Notes under the pieces: generated by a model | Told to the model about the DNA's origin: nothing | Database searches by the model: none | The model's input: the letters and a program-made list of their open reading frames with translations, nothing else | Shown: positions 54,250-63,785 of the stretch, in pieces | Numbering within the stretch: the stretch's first letter is position 1 | Layout: the number at the start of each line of letters is the position of its first letter | Source of the DNA: BCD1 sp965230565 | GTDB taxonomy: Bacteria; Bacteroidota; Bacteroidia; Chitinophagales; Saprospiraceae | Direction: 5' to 3' | DNA length: 64,000 bases | Assembly (NCBI GenBank): GCA_965230565.1 | Contig: CBDDLH010000007.1 | Location: 124,001-188,000 of the forward strand | Made by a program: the position numbers and the translations under genes

Positions 54250-54285
54250 TACTCCGGTTTTGCGAAAACTCAAAAAAATAAAATC

Positions 54286-55191
54286 ATGCAATTAATAAAT
54301 AATAAAATCATTTTTCTTTTGGCTGCAATTATTGTGGCAGGCTTCTCTTCCTGTGACGAAGATGCTTTTTCACAGGTAGTAGAAGTTGAGATCCCTGATC
54401 ATCAATCTGCCATCGTTTTAAATGGTCTGTGGAGTAATCAGGATTCGACTCTTGAACTACTTGTAACCAATAGTTTAAGTATCCTTGATAACGAAGATTA
54501 TACCATTCCCCAGGATGCTGAAGTGAATTTGTTTAAAAATGGAAATCTTCTGGGCAGTATGAACTATGATGAAGAAATTGCCAAGTATTCCATGATGCTA
54601 AATGCCCCGTTTGGAAATGACCCGGCCACCTACCGGATTGAAGCAAGTTTTGGAGATTATGAACCGGTTTACGTTGAGCAAACCATGCCTGGCCTTGTGC
54701 CTATCAAAGAGGCGACCTACGAAATGGATGGCACCTTTGATCCCACGGGGGAAAAGGTGGATGAATTTTCCATAACCTTTGACGACCCTGCCGGAGAAGA
54801 GAACTATTATCTTTTCAGGGTTTCATATGTCGAGCAGTATATTGATTGGAATGGAGACACCATAAGGTATGACGGAACCATCTACCTGGACTCCAATGAT
54901 CCGATTACCGGATACAGTGAGCAGGGGTTGATATTTACGGACAAAGCCTTTGATGGTAATGAATATACTATTAAAGGCTGGGATTACGGCTGGTGGGAAT
55001 CTGTGGAAACCTTCAAGCTGGAACTCGTCAATTTGAGCAAGGATGGATATTTGTACCTCCGGTCCCTGGAGGATTATTACAATTCAGAGGGAAATCCTTT
55101 TGCACAGCCGGCAACGGTTTACAGCAATATTGAAAACGGGTATGGGATTTTTGCTTTGGGGGCTACTGAAGTCGTTGAAATCCCCAGGTAA
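54286..55191 (+). CDS. DUF4249 lipoprotein, partner of TonB receptor
   Basis: The 301-residue protein has a lipoprotein signal (AGFSSC, Cys23) and the DUF4249 pattern: VEIPDHQSAIVLNGLWSNQD near the start, beta-rich segments, then LELVNLSKDGYLYLRSLEDY and NPFAQPATVYSNIENGYGIF near the end. DUF4249 proteins are regularly encoded next to TonB receptors in Bacteroidota and are thought to sit on the cell surface. It is co-transcribed with the receptor. A terminator follows. Confidence 0.9.
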   Translation: MQLINNKIIFLLAAIIVAGFSSCDEDAFSQVVEVEIPDHQSAIVLNGLWSNQDSTLELLVTNSLSILDNEDYTIPQDAEVNLFKNGNLLGSMNYDEEIAKYSMMLNAPFGNDPATYRIEASFGDYEPVYVEQTMPGLVPIKEATYEMDGTFDPTGEKVDEFSITFDDPAGEENYYLFRVSYVEQYIDWNGDTIRYDGTIYLDSNDPITGYSEQGLIFTDKAFDGNEYTIKGWDYGWWESVETFKLELVNLSKDGYLYLRSLEDYYNSEGNPFAQPATVYSNIENGYGIFALGATEVVEIPR

Positions 55192-55209
55192 TATACCTTT
55201 GAAAAAAGA

Positions 55210-55241
55210 AACCCCGAATGACCTTGAAGTCATTCGGGGTT
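55210..55241. terminator. Bidirectional terminator
   Basis: AACCCCGAATGAC / GTCATTCGGGGTT with a short loop, between the convergent DUF4249 gene and msrB. TTATTTATT follows on the plus strand and a T run on the minus strand. Confidence 0.82.
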
Positions 55242-55263
55242 ATTTATTCTCATAGTATATCAT

Positions 55264-55644
55264 CTACTCCTCTTCATTGAATTTTATCGAGAGGGAATTC
55301 ACACAATGACGGGTATTTTTTGGTGTAAACCTTTCCCCAGTGAATACATGTCCGAGGTGACCTCCGCAATTGTTGCAAATGATTTCTGTACGCCTTCCAT
55401 CTGCATCAGTAACGCGTTTCACAGCGCCTTCAACCTCATCATCAAAGGAAGGCCAGCCACAACCTGAGTCGAATTTATCCGAAGATCTGTACAATGGTGC
55501 ATCACACCTTCTGCAAGTATAAGTACCCTTGCCTTTATGATTCCAGTATTCTCCGGAAAATGGCATTTCAGTGCCTTTATCGATGATAACCCAGGCTTCT
55601 TTATCGGTTAAGGGGTTATATTGGTCTGGTTTCTTCGGCTCCAT
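55264..55644 (-). CDS. msrB: Peptide-methionine (R)-S-oxide reductase
   Basis: The 126-residue protein reduces the R-form of methionine sulfoxide in proteins. It has both zinc CxxC pairs (CRRC and CNNC), the conserved DSGCGWPSF and GGHLGHVF motifs and the catalytic Cys in RHCVNSLSI. No signal peptide is visible, so it should act in the cytoplasm. It starts 4 bp after the DUF2007 gene and is co-transcribed with it. Confidence 0.95.
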   Translation of the reverse strand: MEPKKPDQYNPLTDKEAWVIIDKGTEMPFSGEYWNHKGKGTYTCRRCDAPLYRSSDKFDSGCGWPSFDDEVEGAVKRVTDADGRRTEIICNNCGGHLGHVFTGERFTPKNTRHCVNSLSIKFNEEE

Positions 55645-55648
55645 GATC

Positions 55649-55858
55649 CTATTCGATATTATTGGCTCTCAATATTTTGATTGCTTCCTCAACCCTGTCC
55701 GGCAAAACATAAAGGGTTGCTTCTCCAAGAGGCTGAAGAATAGAATCAGGTTTTTCAAGAATATGGCTCTCGACATTATTTTGTTTTAAAACATCTTCGG
55801 CCAATTTGACCTCAAGCAGTTGAGGAGAAGAAAAAATTTTTACCCAGCCTTCTTTCAT
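55649..55858 (-). CDS. DUF2007 (putative signal-transducing) small protein
   Basis: The 69-residue protein fits DUF2007: WVKIFSSPQLLEVKLAEDVL, NNVESHILEKPDS and a C-terminal ATLYVLPDRVEEAIKIL. The fold is ferredoxin-like, and no function is established. It shares an operon with msrB, 4 bp downstream. Confidence 0.82.
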   Translation of the reverse strand: MKEGWVKIFSSPQLLEVKLAEDVLKQNNVESHILEKPDSILQPLGEATLYVLPDRVEEAIKILRANNIE

Positions 55859-56042
55859 TTGTGATTAAGTTTATATTTACAATCAGGTTTCGTTACACTT
55901 GTAATATATAAAATGTTTACATAACAAACAATAAGTAAAGGCTCAAGTTTCAGGAAACCTGAGAAAAATTCAACTAACAAATTCCAAACCCCAAAAGGAA
56001 AAAAAACAAACCATCAACAGAGTTAAAACATCCAATAATTTT

Positions 56043-56783
56043 ATGCGACTTTTCGGACTCATCGGATATCCCTTATCACATTCTTTTTCCAAAAAATACT
56101 TTGGGGAAAAGTTTGAAAAAGAAGGTATCCAAAATTGCAGGTATGAATTATTCCCTTTGAAATCCATAGACTTATTTCAAGAGCTTTGGGATTCTCATCC
56201 GGATTTAGTCGGATTGAATGTTACCATTCCATACAAGCAACTCGTTATTCCTTTTCTGGATGAACTGGACGAAGCTGCCGAGGAAGTTGGGGCCGTAAAT
56301 ACCATCCGGAAAAAGGACGGAAAACTGAAAGGATTCAATACAGACATCTATGGATTTGAGCAATCTTTGCTACATCTTTTTGAACAGAAAAACGACAAAC
56401 CGGAGAAAGCCCTGGTCCTCGGGACAGGAGGAGCAGCAAAGGCCGTTATCTATGTGTTGAAAAAATTAAATATAGACAGTCGCACTGTCTCAAGGGATTC
56501 AGACAAAGGATATTTCACCTATGATGATCTGAACGATCAAATAATTGGAGAGTACAGGCTAATAATTAACACAACTCCTTTGGGAATGTCGCCAAATATT
56601 AATAATTTGCCATTAATTCCATACCCATCTTTAGGACCAGAACATTTTCTTTTTGACCTCGTATATAATCCTGCTATAACCGCTTTTCTCGCAAAAGGAA
56701 AATATGCGGGAGCGGCTATTTCCAATGGCCTGGAGATGTTATATTTGCAGGCAGAAAAAGCATGGGATATCTGGAATCCCTAA
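56043..56783 (+). CDS. aroE: Shikimate dehydrogenase
   Basis: The 246-residue enzyme reduces 3-dehydroshikimate to shikimate with NADPH in aromatic amino acid synthesis. It shows the start pattern LFGLIGYPLSHSFS, the catalytic Lys in LNVTIPYKQ, GAVNTIR and FNTDIYGFEQSL. The NADP-binding loop LGTGGAAKAVIYVL, the INTTPLGMSP motif and the final AISNGLEMLYLQAEKAW are also present. It is slightly short for the family, but all blocks are present. Proline dehydrogenase starts 54 bp later on the same strand. Confidence 0.93.
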   Translation: MRLFGLIGYPLSHSFSKKYFGEKFEKEGIQNCRYELFPLKSIDLFQELWDSHPDLVGLNVTIPYKQLVIPFLDELDEAAEEVGAVNTIRKKDGKLKGFNTDIYGFEQSLLHLFEQKNDKPEKALVLGTGGAAKAVIYVLKKLNIDSRTVSRDSDKGYFTYDDLNDQIIGEYRLIINTTPLGMSPNINNLPLIPYPSLGPEHFLFDLVYNPAITAFLAKGKYAGAAISNGLEMLYLQAEKAWDIWNP

Positions 56784-56837
56784 CCAATAACACCAAAGGA
56801 TTATTCAAAGGAATAATTCCTTACTAAAATTCAACAG

Positions 56838-58088
56838 ATGGATACATTAGGTAAACCTGTACAACAAAATCTGGACAAGTATAAAAAACTTGCTGAGGAA
56901 GTATTCGGGACCAAAGAGGTTACCGTTGATTTTTCAAATACTGAAATTGCCTATGCTCATAAAGATGATAAGGCACTGAAAAAAATGTTATGGCTTTTCG
57001 GACTAATGAATAAACACTGGCTGGTGGGTTTAGGTGCTAAAATTGGTGTGCCCGCCATAAAAATGCACCTTCCGTTTGTCAAGTCCATCGTTAAGAATAC
57101 CGTATTTGAACATTTTTGTGGAGGTGTGTCTTTATTGGAGACTACCAAAACTATCGATGAACTTCATAAGAGTAATGTATATACTATTCTGGATTATGGA
57201 GCTGAGGGTAAGGAAACTGAGGCCGATTTCAACAAAACAATGAATGAAACAATACGTGCCATTCAGTTTGCTGCCAAAAACCACAAAGTGCCGGTAGTAA
57301 GTTCCAAAATCACCGGACTCGCCCGTTTTGATCTGCTGGCCTCTATTCAGGCAGGAGTCCCGCTGACAAAAGAAACAAAAAAAGAGTACCGTAATATCCT
57401 CAAGCGCCTTGACGCCATCTGTCACGTGGCCTCACAAAGCGATACGGCCATTTATTTTGATGCGGAAGAAACCTGGATACAGGGAACACTTGATCACCTC
57501 GTAGAAATTATGATGCGTCGTTACAATAAAGAAAAAGTAGTGGTCTCTACAACGATCCAATTGTACCGAACTGAAGGACTACAGTTGTTAATGGACTCCC
57601 ACGACCTCGCCATGAAGCATAATTACCTGCTAGGTGCCAAACTGGTTCGAGGTGCCTACATGGAAAAAGAAAGACAAAGAGCCGAAGAAAATGGTTATCC
57701 CACTCCTATCCACCCTAATAAGGATGCCACCGACGATGCTTACAATTCAGCCTTGAGGTTTTGCATCGAAAATTATGAGCGTATTGCCCTGTGTAATGCC
57801 ACACATAATGCTGAGAGTAATTACCTGATGGCCAAATTGATCCACGAAAAGGGATTGCCCAAGGATCATCCTCATTTACAATTCAGCCAGCTTTTGGGTA
57901 TGAGCGACAATCAAAGTTTCAACCTTGCCAAAGCGGGTTACTACGTTACCAAATACGTACCCTACGGCCCGATTGAAGATGTTGTGCCTTATCTCATCAG
58001 ACGTGCTGAAGAGAACTCTTCTGTAACCGGAGATATGAGCCGTGAGTACCAGATGGTGCTGGCGGAAGTTAAAAGAAGAGGGATTTAA
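56838..58088 (+). CDS. Proline dehydrogenase
   Basis: The 416-residue FAD-dependent enzyme oxidises proline to pyrroline-5-carboxylate, the first step of proline breakdown. It is a monofunctional PutA-type TIM barrel: YTILDYGAEG, SSKITGLARFDLLASIQ, IYFDAEETWIQGTLDHL, STTIQLYRTEGLQLL, AKLVRGAYMEKERQRA (sugar- and flavin-contacting Arg), CNATHNAESNYLM and YVPYGPIEDVVPYLIRRAEEN. No P5C dehydrogenase gene is adjacent. It may be transcribed with aroE. Confidence 0.93.
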   Translation: MDTLGKPVQQNLDKYKKLAEEVFGTKEVTVDFSNTEIAYAHKDDKALKKMLWLFGLMNKHWLVGLGAKIGVPAIKMHLPFVKSIVKNTVFEHFCGGVSLLETTKTIDELHKSNVYTILDYGAEGKETEADFNKTMNETIRAIQFAAKNHKVPVVSSKITGLARFDLLASIQAGVPLTKETKKEYRNILKRLDAICHVASQSDTAIYFDAEETWIQGTLDHLVEIMMRRYNKEKVVVSTTIQLYRTEGLQLLMDSHDLAMKHNYLLGAKLVRGAYMEKERQRAEENGYPTPIHPNKDATDDAYNSALRFCIENYERIALCNATHNAESNYLMAKLIHEKGLPKDHPHLQFSQLLGMSDNQSFNLAKAGYYVTKYVPYGPIEDVVPYLIRRAEENSSVTGDMSREYQMVLAEVKRRGI

Positions 58089-58188
58089 TCAGTAGATTTT
58101 AGATTAAAAATATATCCTGTCAAATTTGGGGGTGGAATCTGCTTTAGAGTAGGTTCCATCCCCGTTTCTTTTTTGCAAAAACCGAAAC

Positions 58189-58275
58189 GGAACCGCAGAA
58201 TATCCAACCGCAGAATTTAAAATGTAGAAGTATATTAAGTTCTTCTAAATTGGATATTGGGAATTCTGCAGTTCT
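58189..58275. repeat. Palindromic repeat related to 36025-36136
   Basis: GGAACCGCAGAATATCCAAC at the left faces AATTGGATATTGGGAATTCT at the right. Read against the reverse complement of 36025-36136 it matches over most of its length but lacks the tandem 8-bp units. Confidence 0.65.
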
Positions 58276-58282
58276 CTTATCA

Positions 58283-59404
58283 CTACCCCAACATATCGAT
58301 CAACTTGTTCAAATCGACATGTTCCTTGATGAGTTCTACGGCACGATCAGACTTCCATGGAGTGCGGATGTTGATCTTTACCTCAATTCTATTGATTTTG
58401 ATAACGACGCCCAGGGTATCCAGTTTGGTGAATATTACCGGGATTCCAAGACTCTCGATGTAATCTGCTTCCTTAAAAAATAATTTATAATAGTTTTCGG
58501 CAGCATCCGCATTTTCCCCGGTAAGAATTATACCTGAAATAGGCAGCTCTTTGATATTTTTTTGGGCCGCCACTTTTTTGATCTGGTGTATAGCCTTATC
58601 GATACGCTTAATGCTTGAAAGTAGCAGGATATTCGCGAAATGATCTATTTTGTCTGTCTCGATAAGCGAAGCCGGAAGGATTTCCTCTACCCTGTTATTC
58701 AAATTATCTTCATTGAAGAGGACTTTGCCATCCACTACCCTTCTGATGGTTGCCATAATCGGGTACATCAGCGATTTGTCGTACGGTAAAACGCCCAAAA
58801 GGTTCAGCCCCATTTTTTCCAGGCCCATACCCACATAATGTTTGACCATATCCATTTTCTCAGGGATAACCTTATTGACGATAACACCCAGGATTTCTAC
58901 ATCTTTCTCCCGGAACAGTGAAAGACTCATATTCAGTTTATCCAATGTATTGCCTACGCCGCCCTGAACCACCATTACCACAGGTGCATTGAGCATTTTG
59001 GCCACATCCGCATTGGAGAGGCCAACAACACTACCAACTCCAGGGTGTCCAGTACCTTCATAAACGATAATCTCATGCCCCTGACAAAGGATTTCACTGG
59101 CTTTTAAAATTCTTTCTTTAAAAGGGAAAGCATCCGGGTTGTCGAGAAATTGAGTAGTAGCCCCTTTCCCTAAAATAACGGGACTGTGAATATCCGGATC
59201 TAAGGTAAAGCCACTTACTTTAGAAAATAGTAAAGCATCTTTATCGGCCCGGAGATCTCCAAGATCAACGAATTTTTGCCCAACCGGCTTACAATAAGCA
59301 ACACTGTGACCAGCGTCCTTTAGAGCCCTGACCAAACCAAGTGTTGAAGTAGTCTTGCCGATGTGCTGACTGGTAGCGGCGACATAAACTTTTTTACAAG
59401 ACAT
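58283..59404 (-). CDS. BioD/CobQ-like P-loop ATPase with DRTGG-type domain
   Basis: The 373-residue protein has an N-terminal dethiobiotin-synthetase-like P-loop domain: AATSQHIGKTTSTLGL, GHSVAYCKPVGQKF, IIVYEGTGHPGVGSVVGLSN and VVMVVQGGVGNTLDKLN. A C-terminal DRTGG-like domain (about 225-360) follows. The same pair of domains forms the N-terminal half of long phosphate acetyltransferases, but the catalytic Pta domain is missing. It may be a stand-alone regulator or ligase-like enzyme; the function is unknown. It is convergent with proline dehydrogenase. Confidence 0.82.
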   Translation of the reverse strand: MSCKKVYVAATSQHIGKTTSTLGLVRALKDAGHSVAYCKPVGQKFVDLGDLRADKDALLFSKVSGFTLDPDIHSPVILGKGATTQFLDNPDAFPFKERILKASEILCQGHEIIVYEGTGHPGVGSVVGLSNADVAKMLNAPVVMVVQGGVGNTLDKLNMSLSLFREKDVEILGVIVNKVIPEKMDMVKHYVGMGLEKMGLNLLGVLPYDKSLMYPIMATIRRVVDGKVLFNEDNLNNRVEEILPASLIETDKIDHFANILLLSSIKRIDKAIHQIKKVAAQKNIKELPISGIILTGENADAAENYYKLFFKEADYIESLGIPVIFTKLDTLGVVIKINRIEVKINIRTPWKSDRAVELIKEHVDLNKLIDMLG

Positions 59405-59544
59405 GAGGCGGTGTTTTTTTTCTCAGAATTATGGGTGAAGGGTAAATGTACAAAAAGTTCTGAAGTAGCAAAAGAAAAAAAAATCCACAAAACTTTTTGG
59501 TAACCTACCGTAAAATGAAAAAAAATTCTTCTGTCTAAGTTCTT

Positions 59545-61590
59545 TTACCCTTCTGAAATCAGTTCCTTCAGGGCTGCCACCGTTGTAACAGGACGACGAC
59601 ATGCATAATGTTTACACAAGTATAAATTACCGGGTTCTCTGCCCAAAAGCAGCGGATATTTATCATTAGCCGATTCTGAAGTCATTAAAACCTTATTTGG
59701 GATAAATGTTTTATCCAGTTCTTTTGCCTGCTCAATGGCTTTGGGCCCAATGATCGCAATTTCATTAATGCCATAATACTCGTTTTGCATGATGGTAGCC
59801 CAGTTGGCAAATGGAGAAGGAGACTTTTTCACTACCTCTTTCATGCTCAACAACATTTCAAGTCCTTTTTCCACATAATCCTGGTTATCAAGCAACAAAC
59901 CTAACCGTTGGAGGTCGTGCGCCAAGACAGAATTCCCTGATGGCTTTTCCGAATCGTAAATAGCCTTTTTCCTGGCAACGATATCAGATTGTTGAGAACT
60001 GGTAAAGAAAAAGAGCTTATCTTTAAGGTCGTAATATTCTTCAAGGATGATTTTCATAAAACGATCCGCCAACGCCAATAATTCCAGGTCAAAATGGATT
60101 TCATAAACATCCAACAGGGCTTTTATGAAAAAGGCATAATCTTCCAGATAGGCCATGTATTGCGCCTTGCCGCCATCAGCTTCAGAATAAGTGCGATAGA
60201 GGTGCCCCGTTTCCGTTTGCATATGGTTCAATACAAATTCAATATTCTTTAGAGCAACTTGCTTGTAAGACTCATCTCCTATCGCACTATAAGCTTGTGC
60301 ATATGCGGAACACATCAATGCATTCCAACTTAAAAGCATTTTCTCATCTCTTCCGGGCCGGATTCTATGACTCCTGAGTTCAAAGAGTTTTTTCCTGCCG
60401 TTGGCCAGTTTCTCTTCCAATTCAGATTCCAGCAACCTGTGCTTTAAAGCAAATTCCTCTTTTGATTGCAACCTTCTCAGGATATTTACCCCTTCCCAAT
60501 TGCCTTGTTGGGAAATATCATAAAAATCACAAAACAGTTCGCTTTCCTTACCAAGCGCTATTTCGACCTCTTCCTTATCCCAGACATAAAACTTGCCTTC
60601 AATCCCTTCAGAATCGGCATCAAGCGCTGCATAAAATCCACCTTGAGCATTAGTCATTTCTCTTTTAACAAATTCCAGCGTGTCCACAATAGTTTCTTCA
60701 AACAACGGATTTCGTGCAACCTTGATCGTTTTACTCAGCATTTCCACAAACAAGGCATTGTCGTAAAGCATTTTTTCGAAGTGTGGAGCTAACCATTCTT
60801 TATCCGTTGAGTATCTGGCCAAACCTCCACCTAACTGATCATAAATTCCTCCCAGCGACATAGCCTCCAGGGATAGATTCAAATGATTAAAAGCTTCTTC
60901 ATTCCCGGTATGGTAATAATGATTGAGCAGGAATTGCAATTGCATCAGGTCAGGAAATTTCGGCGCTCCGCCAAATCCGCCATAAGTAGTATCAAACCGG
61001 GCTTTGATCATCCCAAAAACCGACTCAAAATCGACATCCTCAAAAGGTTTATCCGTTTTTGGTCCATCCACTAGCGGTGTAGTGAGGGCATTATCAGATT
61101 GCAGGATACGTTTCATGATCCTGTCTGCCTGCTGATCCACTGCGTCCCTGTTCTCATAAAAATTATGAACAGCAAACTGCAACATCTGTGCCCAGGAAGG
61201 CCGTCCGTGTTTTGGTTCCGGAGGGAAATAAGTTCCTGCATAAAAAGGTTTGCCGTCCGGAGTGAGAAAGGCATTGAGTGGCCAGCCTCCGTTTCCATTA
61301 ATGATCTGGCAGGCCGACATATAAATATCATCCAGGTCAGGGCGTTCTTCCCGATCAACTTTAATATTGATAAAATGTTCGTTCATATATGCCGCAATGG
61401 ACTCATCTTCAAAGCTTTCGCGCTCCATAACATGGCACCAGTGGCAGGTGGAATAACCGATACTGACAAGAATGGGTTTGTTCTCTTTTTTGGCACGTTC
61501 GAGTGCTTCCGGCTTCCAGGCGTACCAATCTACCGGATTATTTTTATGCTGAAGTAAATAGGGACTGGTTTCGTGTTGCAGTCGATTCAT
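59545..61590 (-). CDS. DUF255 (YyaL/SSP411) thioredoxin-domain protein
   Basis: The 681-residue protein starts with the family pattern NRLQHETSPYLLQHKNNPVDW and a thioredoxin-like domain with the CxxC pair Cys49-His-Trp-Cys52 in GYSTCHWCHVMERESF. KVDREERPDLDDIYM and GNGGWPLNAFLTPDGKPFY follow. The rest is an (alpha/alpha)6 barrel like those of N-acylglucosamine epimerases (GGFYAALDADSEGIEGKFYV, LSWNALMCSAYAQAY). The family is widespread, and its biochemical activity is not settled. It appears cytoplasmic. The gene forms its own unit. Confidence 0.93.
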   Translation of the reverse strand: MNRLQHETSPYLLQHKNNPVDWYAWKPEALERAKKENKPILVSIGYSTCHWCHVMERESFEDESIAAYMNEHFINIKVDREERPDLDDIYMSACQIINGNGGWPLNAFLTPDGKPFYAGTYFPPEPKHGRPSWAQMLQFAVHNFYENRDAVDQQADRIMKRILQSDNALTTPLVDGPKTDKPFEDVDFESVFGMIKARFDTTYGGFGGAPKFPDLMQLQFLLNHYYHTGNEEAFNHLNLSLEAMSLGGIYDQLGGGLARYSTDKEWLAPHFEKMLYDNALFVEMLSKTIKVARNPLFEETIVDTLEFVKREMTNAQGGFYAALDADSEGIEGKFYVWDKEEVEIALGKESELFCDFYDISQQGNWEGVNILRRLQSKEEFALKHRLLESELEEKLANGRKKLFELRSHRIRPGRDEKMLLSWNALMCSAYAQAYSAIGDESYKQVALKNIEFVLNHMQTETGHLYRTYSEADGGKAQYMAYLEDYAFFIKALLDVYEIHFDLELLALADRFMKIILEEYYDLKDKLFFFTSSQQSDIVARKKAIYDSEKPSGNSVLAHDLQRLGLLLDNQDYVEKGLEMLLSMKEVVKKSPSPFANWATIMQNEYYGINEIAIIGPKAIEQAKELDKTFIPNKVLMTSESANDKYPLLLGREPGNLYLCKHYACRRPVTTVAALKELISEG

Positions 61591-61792
61591 TTGTTGATTT
61601 TATTTGTTGATTTTATTTGATAATAAGTAAGAGGTCAAAATTAACCGAACCTCGAAATGGATACCTCGGAGGTTTTGTCGCTAGTAAAATTTTATCCTAA
61701 ACACACGAATATGGAAAAAACTGAAATTCTGTCATAGTATAAAACAGAACATCAGCAGGCAGGGTAAAGATTGGTTGAAATGAAAATATTTA

Positions 61793-61825
61793 CCGGCAAA
61801 GGTAACAGAAATTTACCTTTGCCGG
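61793..61825 (-). terminator. Hairpin terminator of the aminopeptidase gene
   Basis: CCGGCAAAGGTAA and TTTACCTTTGCCGG around a 6-base loop, just past the minus-strand stop at 61839. A T-rich tract (TAAATATTTTC) follows on the minus strand. Confidence 0.72.
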
Positions 61826-61838
61826 CAAAGAAATGATT

Positions 61839-63785
61839 TTAAAGCCCTTTTGTCAGTTTTTGAATACCGAGACCTTCTGAAGTTTTTATTTCTATCACAT
61901 ACTGTCCATTAGGCAATTCGGATAAGTTCAATTCTGTTTTCCAAACATCAGCTAACTCATTAGAAATAACCACTTTACCGGAAACATCAAACACACGGAT
62001 ATGCTGCATTGGTGCCCTGGCGTTCTCTAATTGAATGGTAACCTGATCAACAGCCGGGATCGGAAATACTTCCAGCACATTTTCGGCAAGGATAGGATCC
62101 CTTGTTCCAACAGTCATACTATGTGTCGCGCACAACCAAAGTTCCGGATCAAAAACAGCTTCTTCAATTTCAAAATCCATAGGAATATAAAAACTCTGGC
62201 CATTCGTCTCATTATCAAAAGTCAGGGTAACGGAATTGCTTCCGCCATTAAATTGAATAGGGACGGGCATTTCAAAGAATTCAACAGAATTATGGCTCGG
62301 CGTCTGGAAGATCTCCACTTTCAGAACATCTTCAAAACTCTGTGACCATTCGACATGGTATGCGGGATATCCCTGATTGTAATACCAATCGTTAAAGAAT
62401 TCTGTGAGATCCTGACCGCTCTGAGCTTCGAGGTGCTCGATCAGGTCCGGGGTTTTTGCATAACCAAAGGCCAGATCAGGATCATTCAAATAATTTTGAA
62501 TGGCCTGAAAGAAATCCTCATCCCCCAGTTTCCAGCGCAACATATGTAATACCAAAGCACCTTTTGAATAACTCAACCGACCACTAAAGATCCTTCCGAC
62601 ATTAGTGGTATCATCCACCATTACAGAACCATCGGGATGTTGTGTAACATGACCTATCCTTTGTTGTTTCCAGTTTTCCCAACTGCCGTCGGAAATTCCA
62701 GCTTCCCGTGTTAGCCCGTCGAGATAAGTGGCAAATCCCTCGTTGAGCCAGATATCCTCCCAGCTTCCGCAGGTAATCATATTGCCAAACCATTGATGCG
62801 CCAGCTCATGAGCCTGCAAACCAACTCCCCAACTTCCCATAAAGGTCATGGTTGTGTGCTCCATTCCGCCACCCCAGCCAAATTTGGCATGGCCATACTT
62901 TTCATCGGCGAATGGGTACATGATGAATAGATCATTATAAAGGTCAAACATTGGAGGCAGCCATTCCAACATGGTTTGAGCCCACCCCAATTCCTCAGGA
63001 AATACATAATTACTTACAAGTATAGGATCACCATCAGTTGGTACAAATTGATTATAGATATCATAATTGGTAACCGCGATGGCAATCAGGTAGGCAGGGA
63101 TGGGGTAATTATGCTTCCAGTGATAGATCATATCATTCCCTACCTGAAGAGAGTCCACAAGCAAGCCATTCGTAGCCACCCGATTTGGCAAGGGAGTTTT
63201 TACGTAAACATCAATACTGTCTATCTTATCATTGAGGTCTTGCTTGGCCGGCCACCAGTCCTTCGCACCATAGGGTTCTGACAACGTCCAGATCATTGGA
63301 TGACCATCGTGAGAGCCCTGAGCAAAAGATCCAAACCCGCTGCCGGACGGTTCTCCCTGGTAATAGACCTTAATGGTTCTCATATCTCCCGACGCCAGAG
63401 TTTGCATTAAAGGAATGGTCAGCAATGAAGGTTCTGACTGCGTAAACGAAAGGGATTGTCCTTCAAAAATGACACTATCTACAGTTAGATTAGTATTGAG
63501 GTCGAAATGAATAGTGGTAAAGTTATCTTCTGTAACTTCAAATAAAGTCTCCACGGAACCTTTGATGTATAATTCAGCAGGGTCAACTTCCCAGTCGAAA
63601 CGATGATATTTAATATCGTAGTCGGTGGTAAGTTCATTAAACCGATAATTGATCAGGGATTCGTGTGCCCTCCGCTCAGCATCTACGATATCAAGCATAT
63701 AATCTTTATCGATTTCAACCTGGCCAAAGGCGGAGAAAAATGAAAAAATAAAGGTAAAGAGAAGTATATATTTTCGTGTAAACAT
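61839..63785 (-). CDS. Secreted M1-family aminopeptidase with T9SS sorting domain
   Basis: The 648-residue protein has a Sec signal (ending SAFGQ). An M1 N-terminal beta domain precedes the catalytic domain, which has the zinc motif HELAHQWFG (His326, His330) and Glu349 in WLNEGFATYLDG. The substrate motif reads GGGMEHTTMT (residues 305-314), in place of the textbook GAMEN. The C-terminal 80 residues are a type A T9SS sorting domain (EVFPIPAVDQVTIQLE ... LPNGQYVIEI). It should cut N-terminal residues from peptides at the cell surface or outside the cell. The gene forms a single unit. Confidence 0.94.
   Translation of the reverse strand: MFTRKYILLFTFIFSFFSAFGQVEIDKDYMLDIVDAERRAHESLINYRFNELTTDYDIKYHRFDWEVDPAELYIKGSVETLFEVTEDNFTTIHFDLNTNLTVDSVIFEGQSLSFTQSEPSLLTIPLMQTLASGDMRTIKVYYQGEPSGSGFGSFAQGSHDGHPMIWTLSEPYGAKDWWPAKQDLNDKIDSIDVYVKTPLPNRVATNGLLVDSLQVGNDMIYHWKHNYPIPAYLIAIAVTNYDIYNQFVPTDGDPILVSNYVFPEELGWAQTMLEWLPPMFDLYNDLFIMYPFADEKYGHAKFGWGGGMEHTTMTFMGSWGVGLQAHELAHQWFGNMITCGSWEDIWLNEGFATYLDGLTREAGISDGSWENWKQQRIGHVTQHPDGSVMVDDTTNVGRIFSGRLSYSKGALVLHMLRWKLGDEDFFQAIQNYLNDPDLAFGYAKTPDLIEHLEAQSGQDLTEFFNDWYYNQGYPAYHVEWSQSFEDVLKVEIFQTPSHNSVEFFEMPVPIQFNGGSNSVTLTFDNETNGQSFYIPMDFEIEEAVFDPELWLCATHSMTVGTRDPILAENVLEVFPIPAVDQVTIQLENARAPMQHIRVFDVSGKVVISNELADVWKTELNLSELPNGQYVIEIKTSEGLGIQKLTKGL

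Noticed and set aside
61839..63785. GGMEH in place of GAMEN in the M1 aminopeptidase as an anomaly
   Set aside because: As far as I recall, the variant is common in secreted M1 enzymes of Bacteroidota, so it is not a sign of lost activity.
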